A stretch of 64,000 bases of DNA from NCBI GenBank assembly GCA_947503305.1, contig CANNDF010000002.1, positions 186,001-250,000 of the forward strand. Reading direction: 5' to 3'. Below are positions 1 to 10,648 of this stretch, in pieces. The notes under the pieces are model-generated. The model did no database searches. It worked only from the letters and a program-made list of their open reading frames with translations, and was not told where the DNA came from. The position numbers and the translations under genes were made by a program. Position 1 is the first letter of the stretch. The number at the start of each line of letters is the position of its first letter. The stretch is from an uncultured Dokdonia sp. Its GTDB lineage: Bacteria > Bacteroidota > Bacteroidia > Flavobacteriales > Flavobacteriaceae.

Positions 1-8
1 TTGTAGGG

Positions 9-533
9 GTGCTCTTTTTTGCATTATACATTATAATTATTGCTCTTTTAACGACATTTAGTTTTGGGCTTCAAGCTGCATTTTTTAGAATAGTACGGAT
101 GAAAGAACGTAATATCGCTACACAACAAGGTGTAAATTTTGGGATGTTTTTTAAGAAAAAGTACCTTAAAAAAGTTTTTATTCTGGCCATGGCCCAGATC
201 GGGATTTCAATACTGGCTATTATGCTTTGCGTACTTCCTATCTTCTATGTGATCATTCCCTTACAATTTGCAAGTATCATTTTTGCGTTTCATCCTGAGT
301 TTAGTGTAAATGATATTTATAAAGCTGCCTTTCAGATAGGTAATAAAAAATGGGGAGTCTCTTTTGGGTTGCTTTTGGTTTCGGGTGTTCTAGCAATTAT
401 TATAGGTTTTTTAGCATGTGTTATAGGGATTTATGCTACACTTTCTTTTGCATATTTACCCGCATATTTAATCTATAAAGAGGTTGTAGGCTTTTATGAA
501 GATGAAGATGCAATAGCAAAAATAGGGTCCTGA
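9..533 (+). CDS. Hydrophobic multi-TM membrane protein (possibly 5'-truncated by the window edge)
   Basis: ORF with several long hydrophobic segments; begins at the window edge. Confidence 0.6.
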   Translation: MLFFALYIIIIALLTTFSFGLQAAFFRIVRMKERNIATQQGVNFGMFFKKKYLKKVFILAMAQIGISILAIMLCVLPIFYVIIPLQFASIIFAFHPEFSVNDIYKAAFQIGNKKWGVSFGLLLVSGVLAIIIGFLACVIGIYATLSFAYLPAYLIYKEVVGFYEDEDAIAKIGS

Positions 534-687
534 TAAAATTTCTTTTTATTATTTTGATCTAATGGTAAGTGTTTGATTGTCAATATGTTTTAAAGTAATT
601 TTTTTCTGTTCTTTTAGGGAAATTATACGGACTGAAAATTTTAATTAAATTTTTAATCTACTTTTGTAATCCCAAAAAAAGAAAAGT

Positions 688-3177
688 ATGGCAAAGAATC
701 TAGTCATTGTAGAGTCACCTGCAAAGGCAAAAACCATTGAAAAATTTTTAGGCGAAGACTATAAGGTGGAAAGTAGTTTTGGTCATATAGCAGATTTACC
801 TTCTAAAGAATTAGGAGTAAATGTAGATGGTGATTTTAAAGCAAATTATATTGTCTCAGACGACAAGAAAAAAGTTGTAAAAAGATTAAAAGATCTAGCA
901 AAAAAGGCCGAAATGGTATGGCTTGCTAGTGATGAAGATAGAGAAGGAGAAGCGATTGCATGGCACTTGGAGCAAGAACTGGGATTAACTCCAGAGCGTA
1001 CTAAGCGTATCGTTTTTCATGAAATTACAAAAACGGCTATTAAACGTGCTATAGAAAACCCTCGTAAGATAGATTATCATCTGGTCAATGCACAGCAGGC
1101 GAGAAGAGTATTAGATAGATTGGTGGGTTATGAATTATCACCTGTTTTATGGCGTAAGGTAAAAGGAGGATTATCTGCAGGAAGGGTACAATCTGTTTCT
1201 GTACGATTAATTGTAGAACGTGAGCGTGAGATTCAAAAATTTGCTGCCGATGCATCTTATAGAATAGATGCAGAATTTCTAAATCAAAATGGAAAAGCGT
1301 TTAAAGCAAAACTCCCAAAGAATATAGTGACAAAGAATGGCGCTCAAGATTTTCTTTCGAGAAATGCTACTGCGACATTTAAAGTAGCTTCTTTAACAAC
1401 AAAGCCAGCATCTAAATCTCCTGCACCGCCATTTACAACCTCAACACTGCAGCAAGAAGCAAGTCGTAAATTATATTTTTCAGTAAGTAAGACAATGACT
1501 CTCGCACAGCGTTTATATGAAGCAGGACTTATAACATATATGCGTACGGATAGTGTTAATCTTTCTGTAGATGCAAAAAATGCGGCCAAAGCAGAGATAA
1601 TATCTGCCTATGGGGAAAGCTTTAGTAAAGAACGTAATTATAAAGGAAAGTCTAAAGGAGCACAAGAAGCTCATGAGGCAATACGCCCTACTGATTTTTC
1701 ACGTCATACTGTACAAATAGATAGAGATCAGGCACGATTGTATGAATTAATATGGAAACGTGCTATAGCCTCGCAAATGAGCGAAGCAAAATTAGAACGT
1801 ACAAATGTTCAAATAGCATCTTCTGCAGGTACAGATAATCTTACGGCAAATGGAGAAGTACTCAAATTTGAAGGCTTCTTAAAAGTCTATCTGGAAGGTA
1901 GTGATGATGAAGATACAGAAGAAACAGGATTACTACCTGTATTACAACAAGGTGAATCCTTATCAAATAAATATATAACAGCTACTGAGCGTTTTACAAG
2001 ACCTCCTTATCGATATACAGAAGCTTCTCTTGTAAAAAAACTTGAAGAACTTGGGATAGGAAGACCATCTACATATGCACCTACGATTACTACCATTCAA
2101 AATCGTAAGTATGTTGAGAAAGGTACAGTAGATGGAAAAGAGCGTTCTTATGATGTTCTTACATTATCTAATGGGAATGTTTCTGAAAAACAGCTTATAG
2201 AAACTGTTGGGTCTGATAAAGGAAAACTAGTTCCTACAGATGTGGGAATGGTTGTAAATGATTTCTTAGTAAACCACTTTGAAAATATTCTTGATTATAA
2301 CTTTACAGCTAAAGTAGAGCAGGACTTTGATAATATTGCAGAAGGAAAGCAAGAATGGACCAGTATGATGAAGAATTTCTATAAAGATTTTCATCCTCAT
2401 GTAAAAGATGTAGAAAAGAATGCAACACGAGAAGTAGGAGAGCGCGTTTTAGGGACAGATCCTAAAACGGGAAAACCTGTAAGTGTTCGCCTTGGGAAGT
2501 TTGGGCCTATGGTACAAATAGGAACTGTTGAGGACGAAGAAAAGCCTCAATTTGCAAGTCTTGGTCCAGACCAGCAGTTGAATAGTATTACCTTTGAAGA
2601 AGCGATGGATCTCTTTAAACTTCCTAAAGATTTAGGGGCTTATGAGGGAGAAGAAGTTCAAGTGAATAATGGACGTTTTGGACCTTATGTTCGTTTTGGG
2701 AAAATGTTTGTCTCTTTACCTAAAGGGCGTGACCCTATGGCTGTAGATCTTGAAGAGGCCATTACCTATATCAAAGAAAAACAAGCTGCGGATGCTCCTA
2801 TATATGTATATGAAGAGCTACCAGTACAAAAGGGAACTGGACGTTTTGGACCTTTTATAAAATGGAATGGAATGTTTATTAACGTAAATAAAAAATACGA
2901 TTTTGATAATCTTTCTGATGCTGATATCGTGCAACTTATAGAAGATAAAAAACAAAAAGAAATAGATAAGGTTATCCATAATTTTGAGGCAGAAGGGATT
3001 CGTGTAGAAAAAGCGCGATGGGGAAGATCAAATATTATTAAAGGTAAAATTAAGATTGAACTTCCTAAAACTGTAGATGCAGCAAAGCTTACACTAGAAG
3101 AAGTGCAAGATATTATCGAAAAACAAGGCCCTAAAAAGAAACCAGCTCGTAAAAAAGCAACTACAAAAAAGAAATAA
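688..3177 (+). CDS. topA: DNA topoisomerase I (type IA)
   Basis: N-term MAKNLVIVESPAKAKTIEKFLG, DEDREGEAIAWHL Toprim motif, LITYMRTDS active-site region, Lys-rich C-term. Confidence 0.98.
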   Translation: MAKNLVIVESPAKAKTIEKFLGEDYKVESSFGHIADLPSKELGVNVDGDFKANYIVSDDKKKVVKRLKDLAKKAEMVWLASDEDREGEAIAWHLEQELGLTPERTKRIVFHEITKTAIKRAIENPRKIDYHLVNAQQARRVLDRLVGYELSPVLWRKVKGGLSAGRVQSVSVRLIVEREREIQKFAADASYRIDAEFLNQNGKAFKAKLPKNIVTKNGAQDFLSRNATATFKVASLTTKPASKSPAPPFTTSTLQQEASRKLYFSVSKTMTLAQRLYEAGLITYMRTDSVNLSVDAKNAAKAEIISAYGESFSKERNYKGKSKGAQEAHEAIRPTDFSRHTVQIDRDQARLYELIWKRAIASQMSEAKLERTNVQIASSAGTDNLTANGEVLKFEGFLKVYLEGSDDEDTEETGLLPVLQQGESLSNKYITATERFTRPPYRYTEASLVKKLEELGIGRPSTYAPTITTIQNRKYVEKGTVDGKERSYDVLTLSNGNVSEKQLIETVGSDKGKLVPTDVGMVVNDFLVNHFENILDYNFTAKVEQDFDNIAEGKQEWTSMMKNFYKDFHPHVKDVEKNATREVGERVLGTDPKTGKPVSVRLGKFGPMVQIGTVEDEEKPQFASLGPDQQLNSITFEEAMDLFKLPKDLGAYEGEEVQVNNGRFGPYVRFGKMFVSLPKGRDPMAVDLEEAITYIKEKQAADAPIYVYEELPVQKGTGRFGPFIKWNGMFINVNKKYDFDNLSDADIVQLIEDKKQKEIDKVIHNFEAEGIRVEKARWGRSNIIKGKIKIELPKTVDAAKLTLEEVQDIIEKQGPKKKPARKKATTKKK

Positions 3178-3180
3178 TCT

Positions 3181-4347
3181 ATGGCTTTTGATGTATTATT
3201 GCCAGTTGCAGATATGGTTGTTGCACATATCCAATTACTGCATCATCAATGTATAGGAAACTCGATTAGAGTACATAGTCCGCAAAACGGTTTTCCCGAT
3301 TTAGAAGGAGTTCAAATAGCTATAATTGGCTTACGCGAAAATAGGCGCGATCAGAACCATTTAGGAGAATCATTATCGTTTACAGAGATTAGGCGTGCTT
3401 TTTATGAATTATTTCCAGGGAATTGGCATGCTACTATAGCCGATCTTGGTGATGTAGATAAAGGGGAACGTGTAGAAGACACCTATTTTATAGTAAAGCA
3501 ACTCACAGAAACTTTAGTAAAAAAAGGAATTATACCTGTGTTTTTGGGAGGCAGTCAAGATTTAGTGTACCCTATATATAGAGCCTATGATCAATTAGAT
3601 CAAATGGTAAATTTGGTAAATGTAGATAGCCGTTTTGATATAGGAGATTCTAATAAACCTTTACAACATCGTTCATATGTAGGGAGAATTATTGTAGATA
3701 AACCCTATAACCTGTTTAACTATAGTAATCTAGGATTTCAAACATATTTTAACCCTCAAGAGGAGATTGATCTCATGGATCGATTGCATTTTGATGCCTA
3801 TCGCTTGGGAAATGTTGCAGCGCATATCAATAGTGTAGAACCAGTAATGCGCGATGCAGATATTGTATCAATAGATATGGGCACGATAAAAAGTAGTGAA
3901 CTAAGTTATAGACATAATAAAGCCCCTAATGGCTTTGATGGGAAAGAAATCTGTGCTATATGTCGTTATGCGGGGATAAGTGATCGTGTTGGAGTATTTG
4001 GGGTATTTGAATATAAAAATGATGTGCAGGAAGAAACGGCAGCAATGTTGGTTGCACAGATGCTCTGGTATTTTATAGAAGGTGTTAATTTTCGCGCAAG
4101 CGAAAACTTAGATGTAGAAAAAGGAAATTTTATAACGTATCAAGTGCCTGTTGATGATGAGGTACTTACGTTTTATAAGAGCGAAAAAACAGAAAGATGG
4201 TGGATTGAGATACCATTTATTTCAGGTTTGAATAATAAATTGAAAAGGCACACGTTATTACCTTGCACGTACCAAGACTATCTAGAGGCATGCAATCAAA
4301 ATATTCCAGAAAGATGGTTTAAGGCACGTAAAAAGAATGAGGTATAA
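3181..4347 (+). CDS. Arginase/formimidoylglutamase-family protein
   Basis: Ureohydrolase-like motifs GGSQDLVYP, NVDSRFDIGD, VSIDMGTIK; lies between topA and gldK. Confidence 0.75.
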   Translation: MAFDVLLPVADMVVAHIQLLHHQCIGNSIRVHSPQNGFPDLEGVQIAIIGLRENRRDQNHLGESLSFTEIRRAFYELFPGNWHATIADLGDVDKGERVEDTYFIVKQLTETLVKKGIIPVFLGGSQDLVYPIYRAYDQLDQMVNLVNVDSRFDIGDSNKPLQHRSYVGRIIVDKPYNLFNYSNLGFQTYFNPQEEIDLMDRLHFDAYRLGNVAAHINSVEPVMRDADIVSIDMGTIKSSELSYRHNKAPNGFDGKEICAICRYAGISDRVGVFGVFEYKNDVQEETAAMLVAQMLWYFIEGVNFRASENLDVEKGNFITYQVPVDDEVLTFYKSEKTERWWIEIPFISGLNNKLKRHTLLPCTYQDYLEACNQNIPERWFKARKKNEV

Positions 4348-4456
4348 CCAGTACTAACTAAAAATAGAAACAAAGGTTTTAGGAAAATAAATTGTTTATT
4401 TCAAAATAAATAAATAGGTTTACGACCTAAAATCTAGAATACTTAACCTATATCCT

Positions 4457-5833
4457 ATGAAAAAGTATGTTGCATTTATTGCGATAATAGCTTTGTTATA
4501 CAGTTGTGGCAAAGGTGATCGAGGAGAGCTCGTCGGTGTTAAAGGCAAAAGCTGGCACCCAGAAAAACCCTATGGAATGACCCTCATCTCAGGAGGAGCA
4601 TTTATAATGGGTAAGAGTGACGATGATATCGCAGCCGTTGAAGACGCGCCTACAAAAACGGTAACTGTTCGTTCTTTCTATATGGACGAAACTGAAATTA
4701 CAAATTCTGAGTACAGACAGTTTGTAGAGTGGGTAAAAGACTCAGTAGTTAGAACAAAACTTGCTATTCTAGCCGATGAACTAGGAGAAACTCCTGGCGG
4801 TGATGGTGGTACTATTGGTGATTTTGCATTTAATGATGCAGATCCAGAAAATATGACCCCATATGAGCAATACATGTATGATAACTACTATGGGCTAGGC
4901 GAAACTGGTTATGAAGGACGTAGGCTCAATAAAGAGATAGATCTTATTTGGGACACCTCTGAGTATCCAGATGAGTACTACTCAGAAGTAATGGATACAA
5001 TGTATATCCCATTAGAAGAAGCTTATAATGGACAACGTACCATAGATGTAGATAAATTAGAGTTTAGATATACCTATCTAGACATTGAGGCAGCTGCAAG
5101 ACAAAAAAATGGAAAACGTAAAGATTACATTAAAACAGAACGTGTAAAAGTATATCCAGATACAACCGTATGGATCAAAGATTTTGCATATTCTTACAAT
5201 GAACCTATGCACAATGATTACTTCTGGCATGATGCCTATGGTGATTATCCAGTAGTAGGTGTCGATTGGATGCAAGCAAAAGCATTTTGCGAGTGGAGAA
5301 CTCTTCACAAGAATGAATATCAAAAAACAAAAAAGAGACAATTTGTAAATCGTTTTAGACTTCCTGGAGAAGCTGAGTGGGAATATGCTGCTCGAGGAGG
5401 ATTAGAAGGGGGAGATTTTCCATGGGGAGGTCCTTATGCAAAAAATGATAGAGGATGTTTCTTAGCAAACTTTAAACCACTACGAGGAGATTATGGTGCA
5501 GATCAAGCACTCTATACAGTAGAGGCAAACTCTTACGAGCCTAACGATTATAACTTATATAATATGGCAGGTAACGTAGCAGAGTGGGTAGCTTCTTCGT
5601 ATGATCCAAACTCGTATGAATATATGTCTACTATGAATCCTAATGTAAATGACCTTACGAATAAGAGAAAGGTAATACGTGGAGGATCATGGAAAGATGT
5701 TGCTTACTTCCTACAGGTAAGCTCACGTGACTATGAATATCAAGATTCAGCACGTAGTTATATCGGTTTTAGAACCGTACAAGATTTCTTAGGATTAGAT
5801 GAAAAAGTAAATCTTAGGAAAGCACCAAAATAG
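4457..5833 (+). CDS. gldK: Gliding motility/T9SS lipoprotein GldK (formylglycine-generating-enzyme-like fold)
   Basis: Lipoprotein signal (LLYSCGKG), FGE-like motifs (FRLPGEAEWEYAARGG, GNVAEWV, VIRGGSW), followed by gldL/M/N. Confidence 0.95.
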   Translation: MKKYVAFIAIIALLYSCGKGDRGELVGVKGKSWHPEKPYGMTLISGGAFIMGKSDDDIAAVEDAPTKTVTVRSFYMDETEITNSEYRQFVEWVKDSVVRTKLAILADELGETPGGDGGTIGDFAFNDADPENMTPYEQYMYDNYYGLGETGYEGRRLNKEIDLIWDTSEYPDEYYSEVMDTMYIPLEEAYNGQRTIDVDKLEFRYTYLDIEAAARQKNGKRKDYIKTERVKVYPDTTVWIKDFAYSYNEPMHNDYFWHDAYGDYPVVGVDWMQAKAFCEWRTLHKNEYQKTKKRQFVNRFRLPGEAEWEYAARGGLEGGDFPWGGPYAKNDRGCFLANFKPLRGDYGADQALYTVEANSYEPNDYNLYNMAGNVAEWVASSYDPNSYEYMSTMNPNVNDLTNKRKVIRGGSWKDVAYFLQVSSRDYEYQDSARSYIGFRTVQDFLGLDEKVNLRKAPK

Positions 5834-5911
5834 TATATAATTTACCCCAAAATCATATAATTATTATTTAAACTAAATCACAAAACTTAACTAAACTAAA
5901 AACTACTTATT

Positions 5912-6541
5912 ATGGCAAAGTCAAAATCTGGAAAGAAATTTATGAATATGGTCTACGGACTAGGAGCAGCAATTGTAATCATAGGAGCACTTTTTAAAAT
6001 TATGCACTGGGATTACGGAAACGAGATGTTAATTGTTGGTCTGGTAACTGAAGCTATCGTATTTGCAATTTCTGCATTTGAACCAGTAGACGAAGACCTT
6101 GATTGGTCACTAGTATATCCAGAATTAGCTGGAGGTCTAGGAAAAGGTAAAAAAGAAAAACCTCAAGATGCTGAAGGTCTTTTATCAAAAAAACTTGATG
6201 AAATGCTTAAAGGTGCTAAAATAGATTCAGAACTAATGACTAGTCTTGGAGACAGTATCAGAAGTTTTGAAGGTGCTGCCAAAGGAATGGCCCCTACTGC
6301 TGAAGCTATGAGTTCTACAAAAAAGTATAGCGAAGAGATGGCTCTTGCAGCTGCTCAAATGGAATCATTAAACAGCCTTTATAAAGTACAGGTAGAATCT
6401 TCTAGCCGTCAAGCTGAAATTAATGAACAAGTGACTACCAATGCGGGAAAACTTAAAGAACAAATGGAAAGTCTTGCGACAAACCTTTCTTCTTTAAATG
6501 GCGTGTATGGCGGTATGTTATCTGCAATGTCTAAAAACTAA
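5912..6541 (+). CDS. gldL: Gliding motility/T9SS inner-membrane protein GldL
   Basis: Two N-terminal TM helices (GLGAAIVIIGALFKIMHW) plus coiled coil; operon position. Confidence 0.95.
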   Translation: MAKSKSGKKFMNMVYGLGAAIVIIGALFKIMHWDYGNEMLIVGLVTEAIVFAISAFEPVDEDLDWSLVYPELAGGLGKGKKEKPQDAEGLLSKKLDEMLKGAKIDSELMTSLGDSIRSFEGAAKGMAPTAEAMSSTKKYSEEMALAAAQMESLNSLYKVQVESSSRQAEINEQVTTNAGKLKEQMESLATNLSSLNGVYGGMLSAMSKN

Positions 6542-6586
6542 TTTTTGTTTTTAATACTTAATAATTAACTAAAAACAAAACTAGAC

Positions 6587-8143
6587 ATGGCAGGAGGAAA
6601 ATTATCTGCAAGGCAGAAAATGATAAATCTGATGTATTTGGTGTTTATAGCAATGCTAGCACTAAATATGTCTAAAGAAGTACTATCGGCTTTTGGATCG
6701 ATTAACGATAAACTAGCAAGAGCAAACGGTAGTTTTAATGATAAGAATACATTAGCACTTAACAATCTTACAGCTAAAGCTGGAGAATCAGAAGAATTTG
6801 CGGCAAATGCAAAAATGGCGCAAGATGCTTCTAGTTTATCTAATGAATACTATACATATCTTGATGGATTAAAAGCAACACTTTTATCTGACTCTAAAGA
6901 TCCAACTGATTATGAATCAATGGATAAATCTCAATTTCTTGATGAGTTATTTTACAAGGGTGGTAAGGTAACACCAGATGGACAAGAGTTCTTAGATAAA
7001 ATGGATACCTATCGTAATGGTATGGTTTCTTTAATAGGAGATAAAAATAAAGAGATATCTGATCAAATTAAGCTAGATTTTGATACTGGTGATATTAAAG
7101 ATACTGAAGGAGTTACAAAAGATTATATCAGTTACCACTTTGTTGGATTCCCTTCTGTCTCTTCATTAACAAAAATGACGCAACTTCAAAATGATATTAA
7201 AGTAGTAGAGAATGAATTATTGTCATCTTTACTATCTGGAGGTCTAACTAAGTTAGCATCATACGATAACTATACAACATTATTAGAGCAACCTAAAGGT
7301 GCTTGGATTTCTGGAGAACAGTTTACGGGGTCTATTGCATTAGGTAGAAAAGATAATGCTACTAAGCCAAGTCGTGTAGAGCTGAAGTTAGATGGTCGTA
7401 CTTTAAGTGAAAGTCAGTACGAAACTACAAATGGAAAAGTAACCCTAAAAGTAGGTTCAGGTAATCCAGGTGAACATAAAATTACTGGAACATTATTTTA
7501 TGCTCAAGATGGAAAAGAGATTGAAGTTCCAGTAGAACAATCTTTTACAACAATTGGAAAACCTAATGCAGCTACTATTTCTGCAGATAAAATGAATGTG
7601 GTATACCGTGGTGTTGTTAATCCAATGACGATATCTATGGATGGAGTTTCTAACAACAACATATCTGCTAGTGCTCCAGGAGGAGTTCTTACAAAGGTTT
7701 CTGGTAGTAAATATGAAATCCGCCCAGGAACAGGAAAAGAAATTAAAATTAGTGTTACAGGTAAGATAGATGGTAATTCATACCCTTCTTCTTCTACCTT
7801 CCGTATCAAAGATATTCCACGTCCTACAGGAACGATGCGTAACGATGATTCTGGAAGTTTGAAAATGTCAAGAGAGGCTGTAGGAGGTGCACCAGTAGGA
7901 GCTACTTTAGTTGATTTTGATTTTGATCTGACACTTAATGTAAATAGCTTTAAGTTTAAAGCACCAGGTGCTGCAACAGTATTGGTACAAGGAAACAAAC
8001 TAAATACAGCGGCAAAAAATGCACTTAAAAAAGCGCGAAGAGGATCTATCGTACAGATATTTGATATCAAAGCAAAAATCCAAGGAAACTCTGGATACAA
8101 TTTAAGAAAGATATCTCCCGTTCTTATTGAGTTAACAAACTAA
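6587..8143 (+). CDS. gldM: Gliding motility/T9SS protein GldM
   Basis: N-term MAGGKLSARQKMINLMYLVFIAMLALNMSKEVL; operon position. Confidence 0.96.
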   Translation: MAGGKLSARQKMINLMYLVFIAMLALNMSKEVLSAFGSINDKLARANGSFNDKNTLALNNLTAKAGESEEFAANAKMAQDASSLSNEYYTYLDGLKATLLSDSKDPTDYESMDKSQFLDELFYKGGKVTPDGQEFLDKMDTYRNGMVSLIGDKNKEISDQIKLDFDTGDIKDTEGVTKDYISYHFVGFPSVSSLTKMTQLQNDIKVVENELLSSLLSGGLTKLASYDNYTTLLEQPKGAWISGEQFTGSIALGRKDNATKPSRVELKLDGRTLSESQYETTNGKVTLKVGSGNPGEHKITGTLFYAQDGKEIEVPVEQSFTTIGKPNAATISADKMNVVYRGVVNPMTISMDGVSNNNISASAPGGVLTKVSGSKYEIRPGTGKEIKISVTGKIDGNSYPSSSTFRIKDIPRPTGTMRNDDSGSLKMSREAVGGAPVGATLVDFDFDLTLNVNSFKFKAPGAATVLVQGNKLNTAAKNALKKARRGSIVQIFDIKAKIQGNSGYNLRKISPVLIELTN

Positions 8144-8159
8144 TATTATAAGATATATT

Positions 8160-9050
8160 ATGAATCTTAAGAATCTAATACTAATCGCATTTGCTTTTGT
8201 CATGACGACATCGGTTTTTGCTCAGGGAAATATCCTGAATGCAAAAACACCTGATGAGATGTTTGAGAGTACAGATGAGCAAATAGAAAATGATAACGAC
8301 GCTCCACTTCCATATGGATATGTAGAGAAAAGAGATGTTCTTTGGTCTAAAAACACATGGGAGGTCGTTGACTTAGATGAGCGTGTGAATTTTCCATTGT
8401 ACTATCCTGTCGATACCGTTAATATAGGTTCTGATAGACGATCACTATACGATGTTCTTATTAAGAATATTAAAAGTGGTGAGATAGATGCTATCTATAC
8501 AGATTCATATTTTACGGAAAAAATCACCTTAGATGATATCTCTGCGGCATTATCTGTTACTGATACAACAGATGATGGATATAGAGAACTTAACGAAGGA
8601 TTACCTATTTCTGATTATAATATAGAAACACGTCGTATCACTGCTTATGATATTCAAGCATATCATATACGTGGATACTGGTATGTAGATAAACGTCAGG
8701 GAGAGTTAAAGTATCGTTTATTAGGTTTAGCTCCAGTTTCTGGAGATGTAAACTTCTTAGATGATCCTACACAAGAAAATATCGAACTTTTCTGGGTTTG
8801 GTTTCCAGGTGCAAGAGAAATTTTGCATAAGGCTAAAGCGTTTAATAGGAAAAATACATCCATGCCTATATCATTTGATCATTTACTAAACAGTAGGCGC
8901 TTTAATGGAATCGTATATAAAGATGATAACGTTCAAGGCGATAGGCGAGTAAAAGATTATATCAATAATAATGCGATGATGCAACTCTTGGAGTCTACTC
9001 GCATTAAAGAAACGATACGTAATCTTGAACAAGATCTCTGGAATTACTAA
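8160..9050 (+). CDS. gldN: Gliding motility/T9SS protein GldN
   Basis: Signal peptide; DVLWSKNTWEVVDLDERVNFPLYYP; last gene of the gldKLMN operon. Confidence 0.95.
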   Translation: MNLKNLILIAFAFVMTTSVFAQGNILNAKTPDEMFESTDEQIENDNDAPLPYGYVEKRDVLWSKNTWEVVDLDERVNFPLYYPVDTVNIGSDRRSLYDVLIKNIKSGEIDAIYTDSYFTEKITLDDISAALSVTDTTDDGYRELNEGLPISDYNIETRRITAYDIQAYHIRGYWYVDKRQGELKYRLLGLAPVSGDVNFLDDPTQENIELFWVWFPGAREILHKAKAFNRKNTSMPISFDHLLNSRRFNGIVYKDDNVQGDRRVKDYINNNAMMQLLESTRIKETIRNLEQDLWNY

Positions 9051-9072
9051 ATACCATTGAATAAAATTTTAA

Positions 9073-9107
9073 AGGCCATTCAAATTATATTTGAATGGCT
9101 TTTTTTA
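9073..9107 (+). terminator. Rho-independent terminator after gldN
   Basis: GCCATTCAAAT-TAT-ATTTGAATGGC (perfect 11-bp stem) followed by TTTTTTT. Confidence 0.9.
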
Positions 9108-9145
9108 TGAATAGACACTATAAACATTAATAGTATCTTCGCGAT

Positions 9146-10198
9146 ATGCGTCAAGTAGAATATATAATTGTGGGTCTAGGTCTAGCAGGAATTGCATTCT
9201 GTGAGCAATTAGAAAAAGCTGGAAAGTCATATATGGTATATGATCATCAAAGATCAGGAGCTAGTAGAATTGCTGCCGGATTATATAATCCAGTGATCTT
9301 AAAACGCTATACATTACCTTGGAAATCTATAGAACAATTTGACCTTGCATTGCCTTTTTTTAAATCCCTAGAGGCAAAATTAAGACTGAATATTATAAAA
9401 CCTATGCCAGTTCGGAAATTATTCTCCTCTATAGAAGATCAGAATAATTGGTTTACAGCCTCTGATAAGCCAGGGCTAGATCGTTTTGTAAAAGCATCAA
9501 TTACCTATAATGAGAACACAGCGATAAATGCCCCTTATCAATGTGGAGAAGTTCTGGAAACAGGAAGAATAGCTATTAAAGAATTACAGCAAGCATATCA
9601 AATATATCTGGAAGGTAAGAACGCTTTTGCGAAAGCAGATTTTACCCACTTAAATATTAAATTTCAAAAAGAGACAGTTACCTATGATGATCTAGTTGCA
9701 AAACATATTGTTTTTGCTGAAGGATACGGAATGAAAAACAACCCGTACTTTGGTGCGTTGCCCCTTGTAGGTAATAAAGGAGAATATATTATTATTAAAG
9801 CTCCTAAATTAAAGCTTACAGCAGCCTTAAAAACTTCTTTTTTTATAGTACCACTAGGGAATGATTTGTATAAAGTAGGAGCAACATTTAACTGGACAGA
9901 TAAAGATACAATTACTACACAGGAAGCTAAGGAGGAATTGATAGATAAGTTATCAGGAGTTATACAGTGTGACTATGAAATTATAGCTCAGGAAGCAGGA
10001 ATACGCCCTACAACGGGAGATCGTAGAGCCCTTGTCGGAATACACCCTAAGTTTACACAACTAGCACTATTAAACGGATTAGGGACACGAGGAATTATGG
10101 CTTCTCCATTGCTGGCAAAATACCTATATAACCATATAGAAAACGGAGTTGACTTGCCTCCAGAAATCGATATAAAGCGATTTCCTAAGAAGTTTTAG
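9146..10198 (+). CDS. FAD-dependent oxidoreductase (DAO/DadA-like)
   Basis: N-terminal Rossmann motif VGLGLAGIAFCEQL; ALLNGLGTRGIMASPLLA near the C-term. Confidence 0.85.
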   Translation: MRQVEYIIVGLGLAGIAFCEQLEKAGKSYMVYDHQRSGASRIAAGLYNPVILKRYTLPWKSIEQFDLALPFFKSLEAKLRLNIIKPMPVRKLFSSIEDQNNWFTASDKPGLDRFVKASITYNENTAINAPYQCGEVLETGRIAIKELQQAYQIYLEGKNAFAKADFTHLNIKFQKETVTYDDLVAKHIVFAEGYGMKNNPYFGALPLVGNKGEYIIIKAPKLKLTAALKTSFFIVPLGNDLYKVGATFNWTDKDTITTQEAKEELIDKLSGVIQCDYEIIAQEAGIRPTTGDRRALVGIHPKFTQLALLNGLGTRGIMASPLLAKYLYNHIENGVDLPPEIDIKRFPKKF

Positions 10199-10634
10199 AA
10201 GAAGATAATCTATCTTTTTCAGGATCATATTTCATAAAAAAATTAATCCAAATATTGCGTGATAAGCGCATGATAATAGGTAAAAGAATGACCATCGTTG
10301 CTAGTATGGATAGGAACATATTCATTCTAGAGGCCTCAAATAAGAAATAGGAAATCCCAAAAGCAATACCTGCAAATATAATTCCTACAGGATAACTCAC
10401 ATACATAGCCCCATAAAAAAAGGAAGGTTCAATCTTATACTTCGTATTGCAATGAGAGCATCGCTCATTCATTTTTAAAGTTTGAGAAAATATATAAGGA
10501 TTAGATTGTATATACATGGATTCATTATGACAAACCGGACATTTACCAAATAAAATACTATTGAGTTTTGTTCCTTTTAAAAAGCCCATGATAGAGATTG
10601 TTTTAAAGTACAAATTTAAGCATCTTTGCAGCAA
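10185..10634 (-). CDS. DUF983-like small membrane protein
   Basis: CPVCHN...CSHCNTKY cysteine pairs followed by two TM helices. Confidence 0.75.
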   Translation of the reverse strand: MLQRCLNLYFKTISIMGFLKGTKLNSILFGKCPVCHNESMYIQSNPYIFSQTLKMNERCSHCNTKYKIEPSFFYGAMYVSYPVGIIFAGIAFGISYFLFEASRMNMFLSILATMVILLPIIMRLSRNIWINFFMKYDPEKDRLSSSKTS

Positions 10635-10648
10635 AATTGCGTTAAGAA

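Noticed and set aside
1344-1589. Minus-strand ORF inside topA (and similar antisense ORFs in gldM, RND, sheath, fibre genes)
   Set aside because: Overlap strongly supported coding genes on the other strand; no recognisable domain
4457-9050. gldKLMN as a novel system
   Set aside because: Well-described type IX secretion/gliding core genes in standard order
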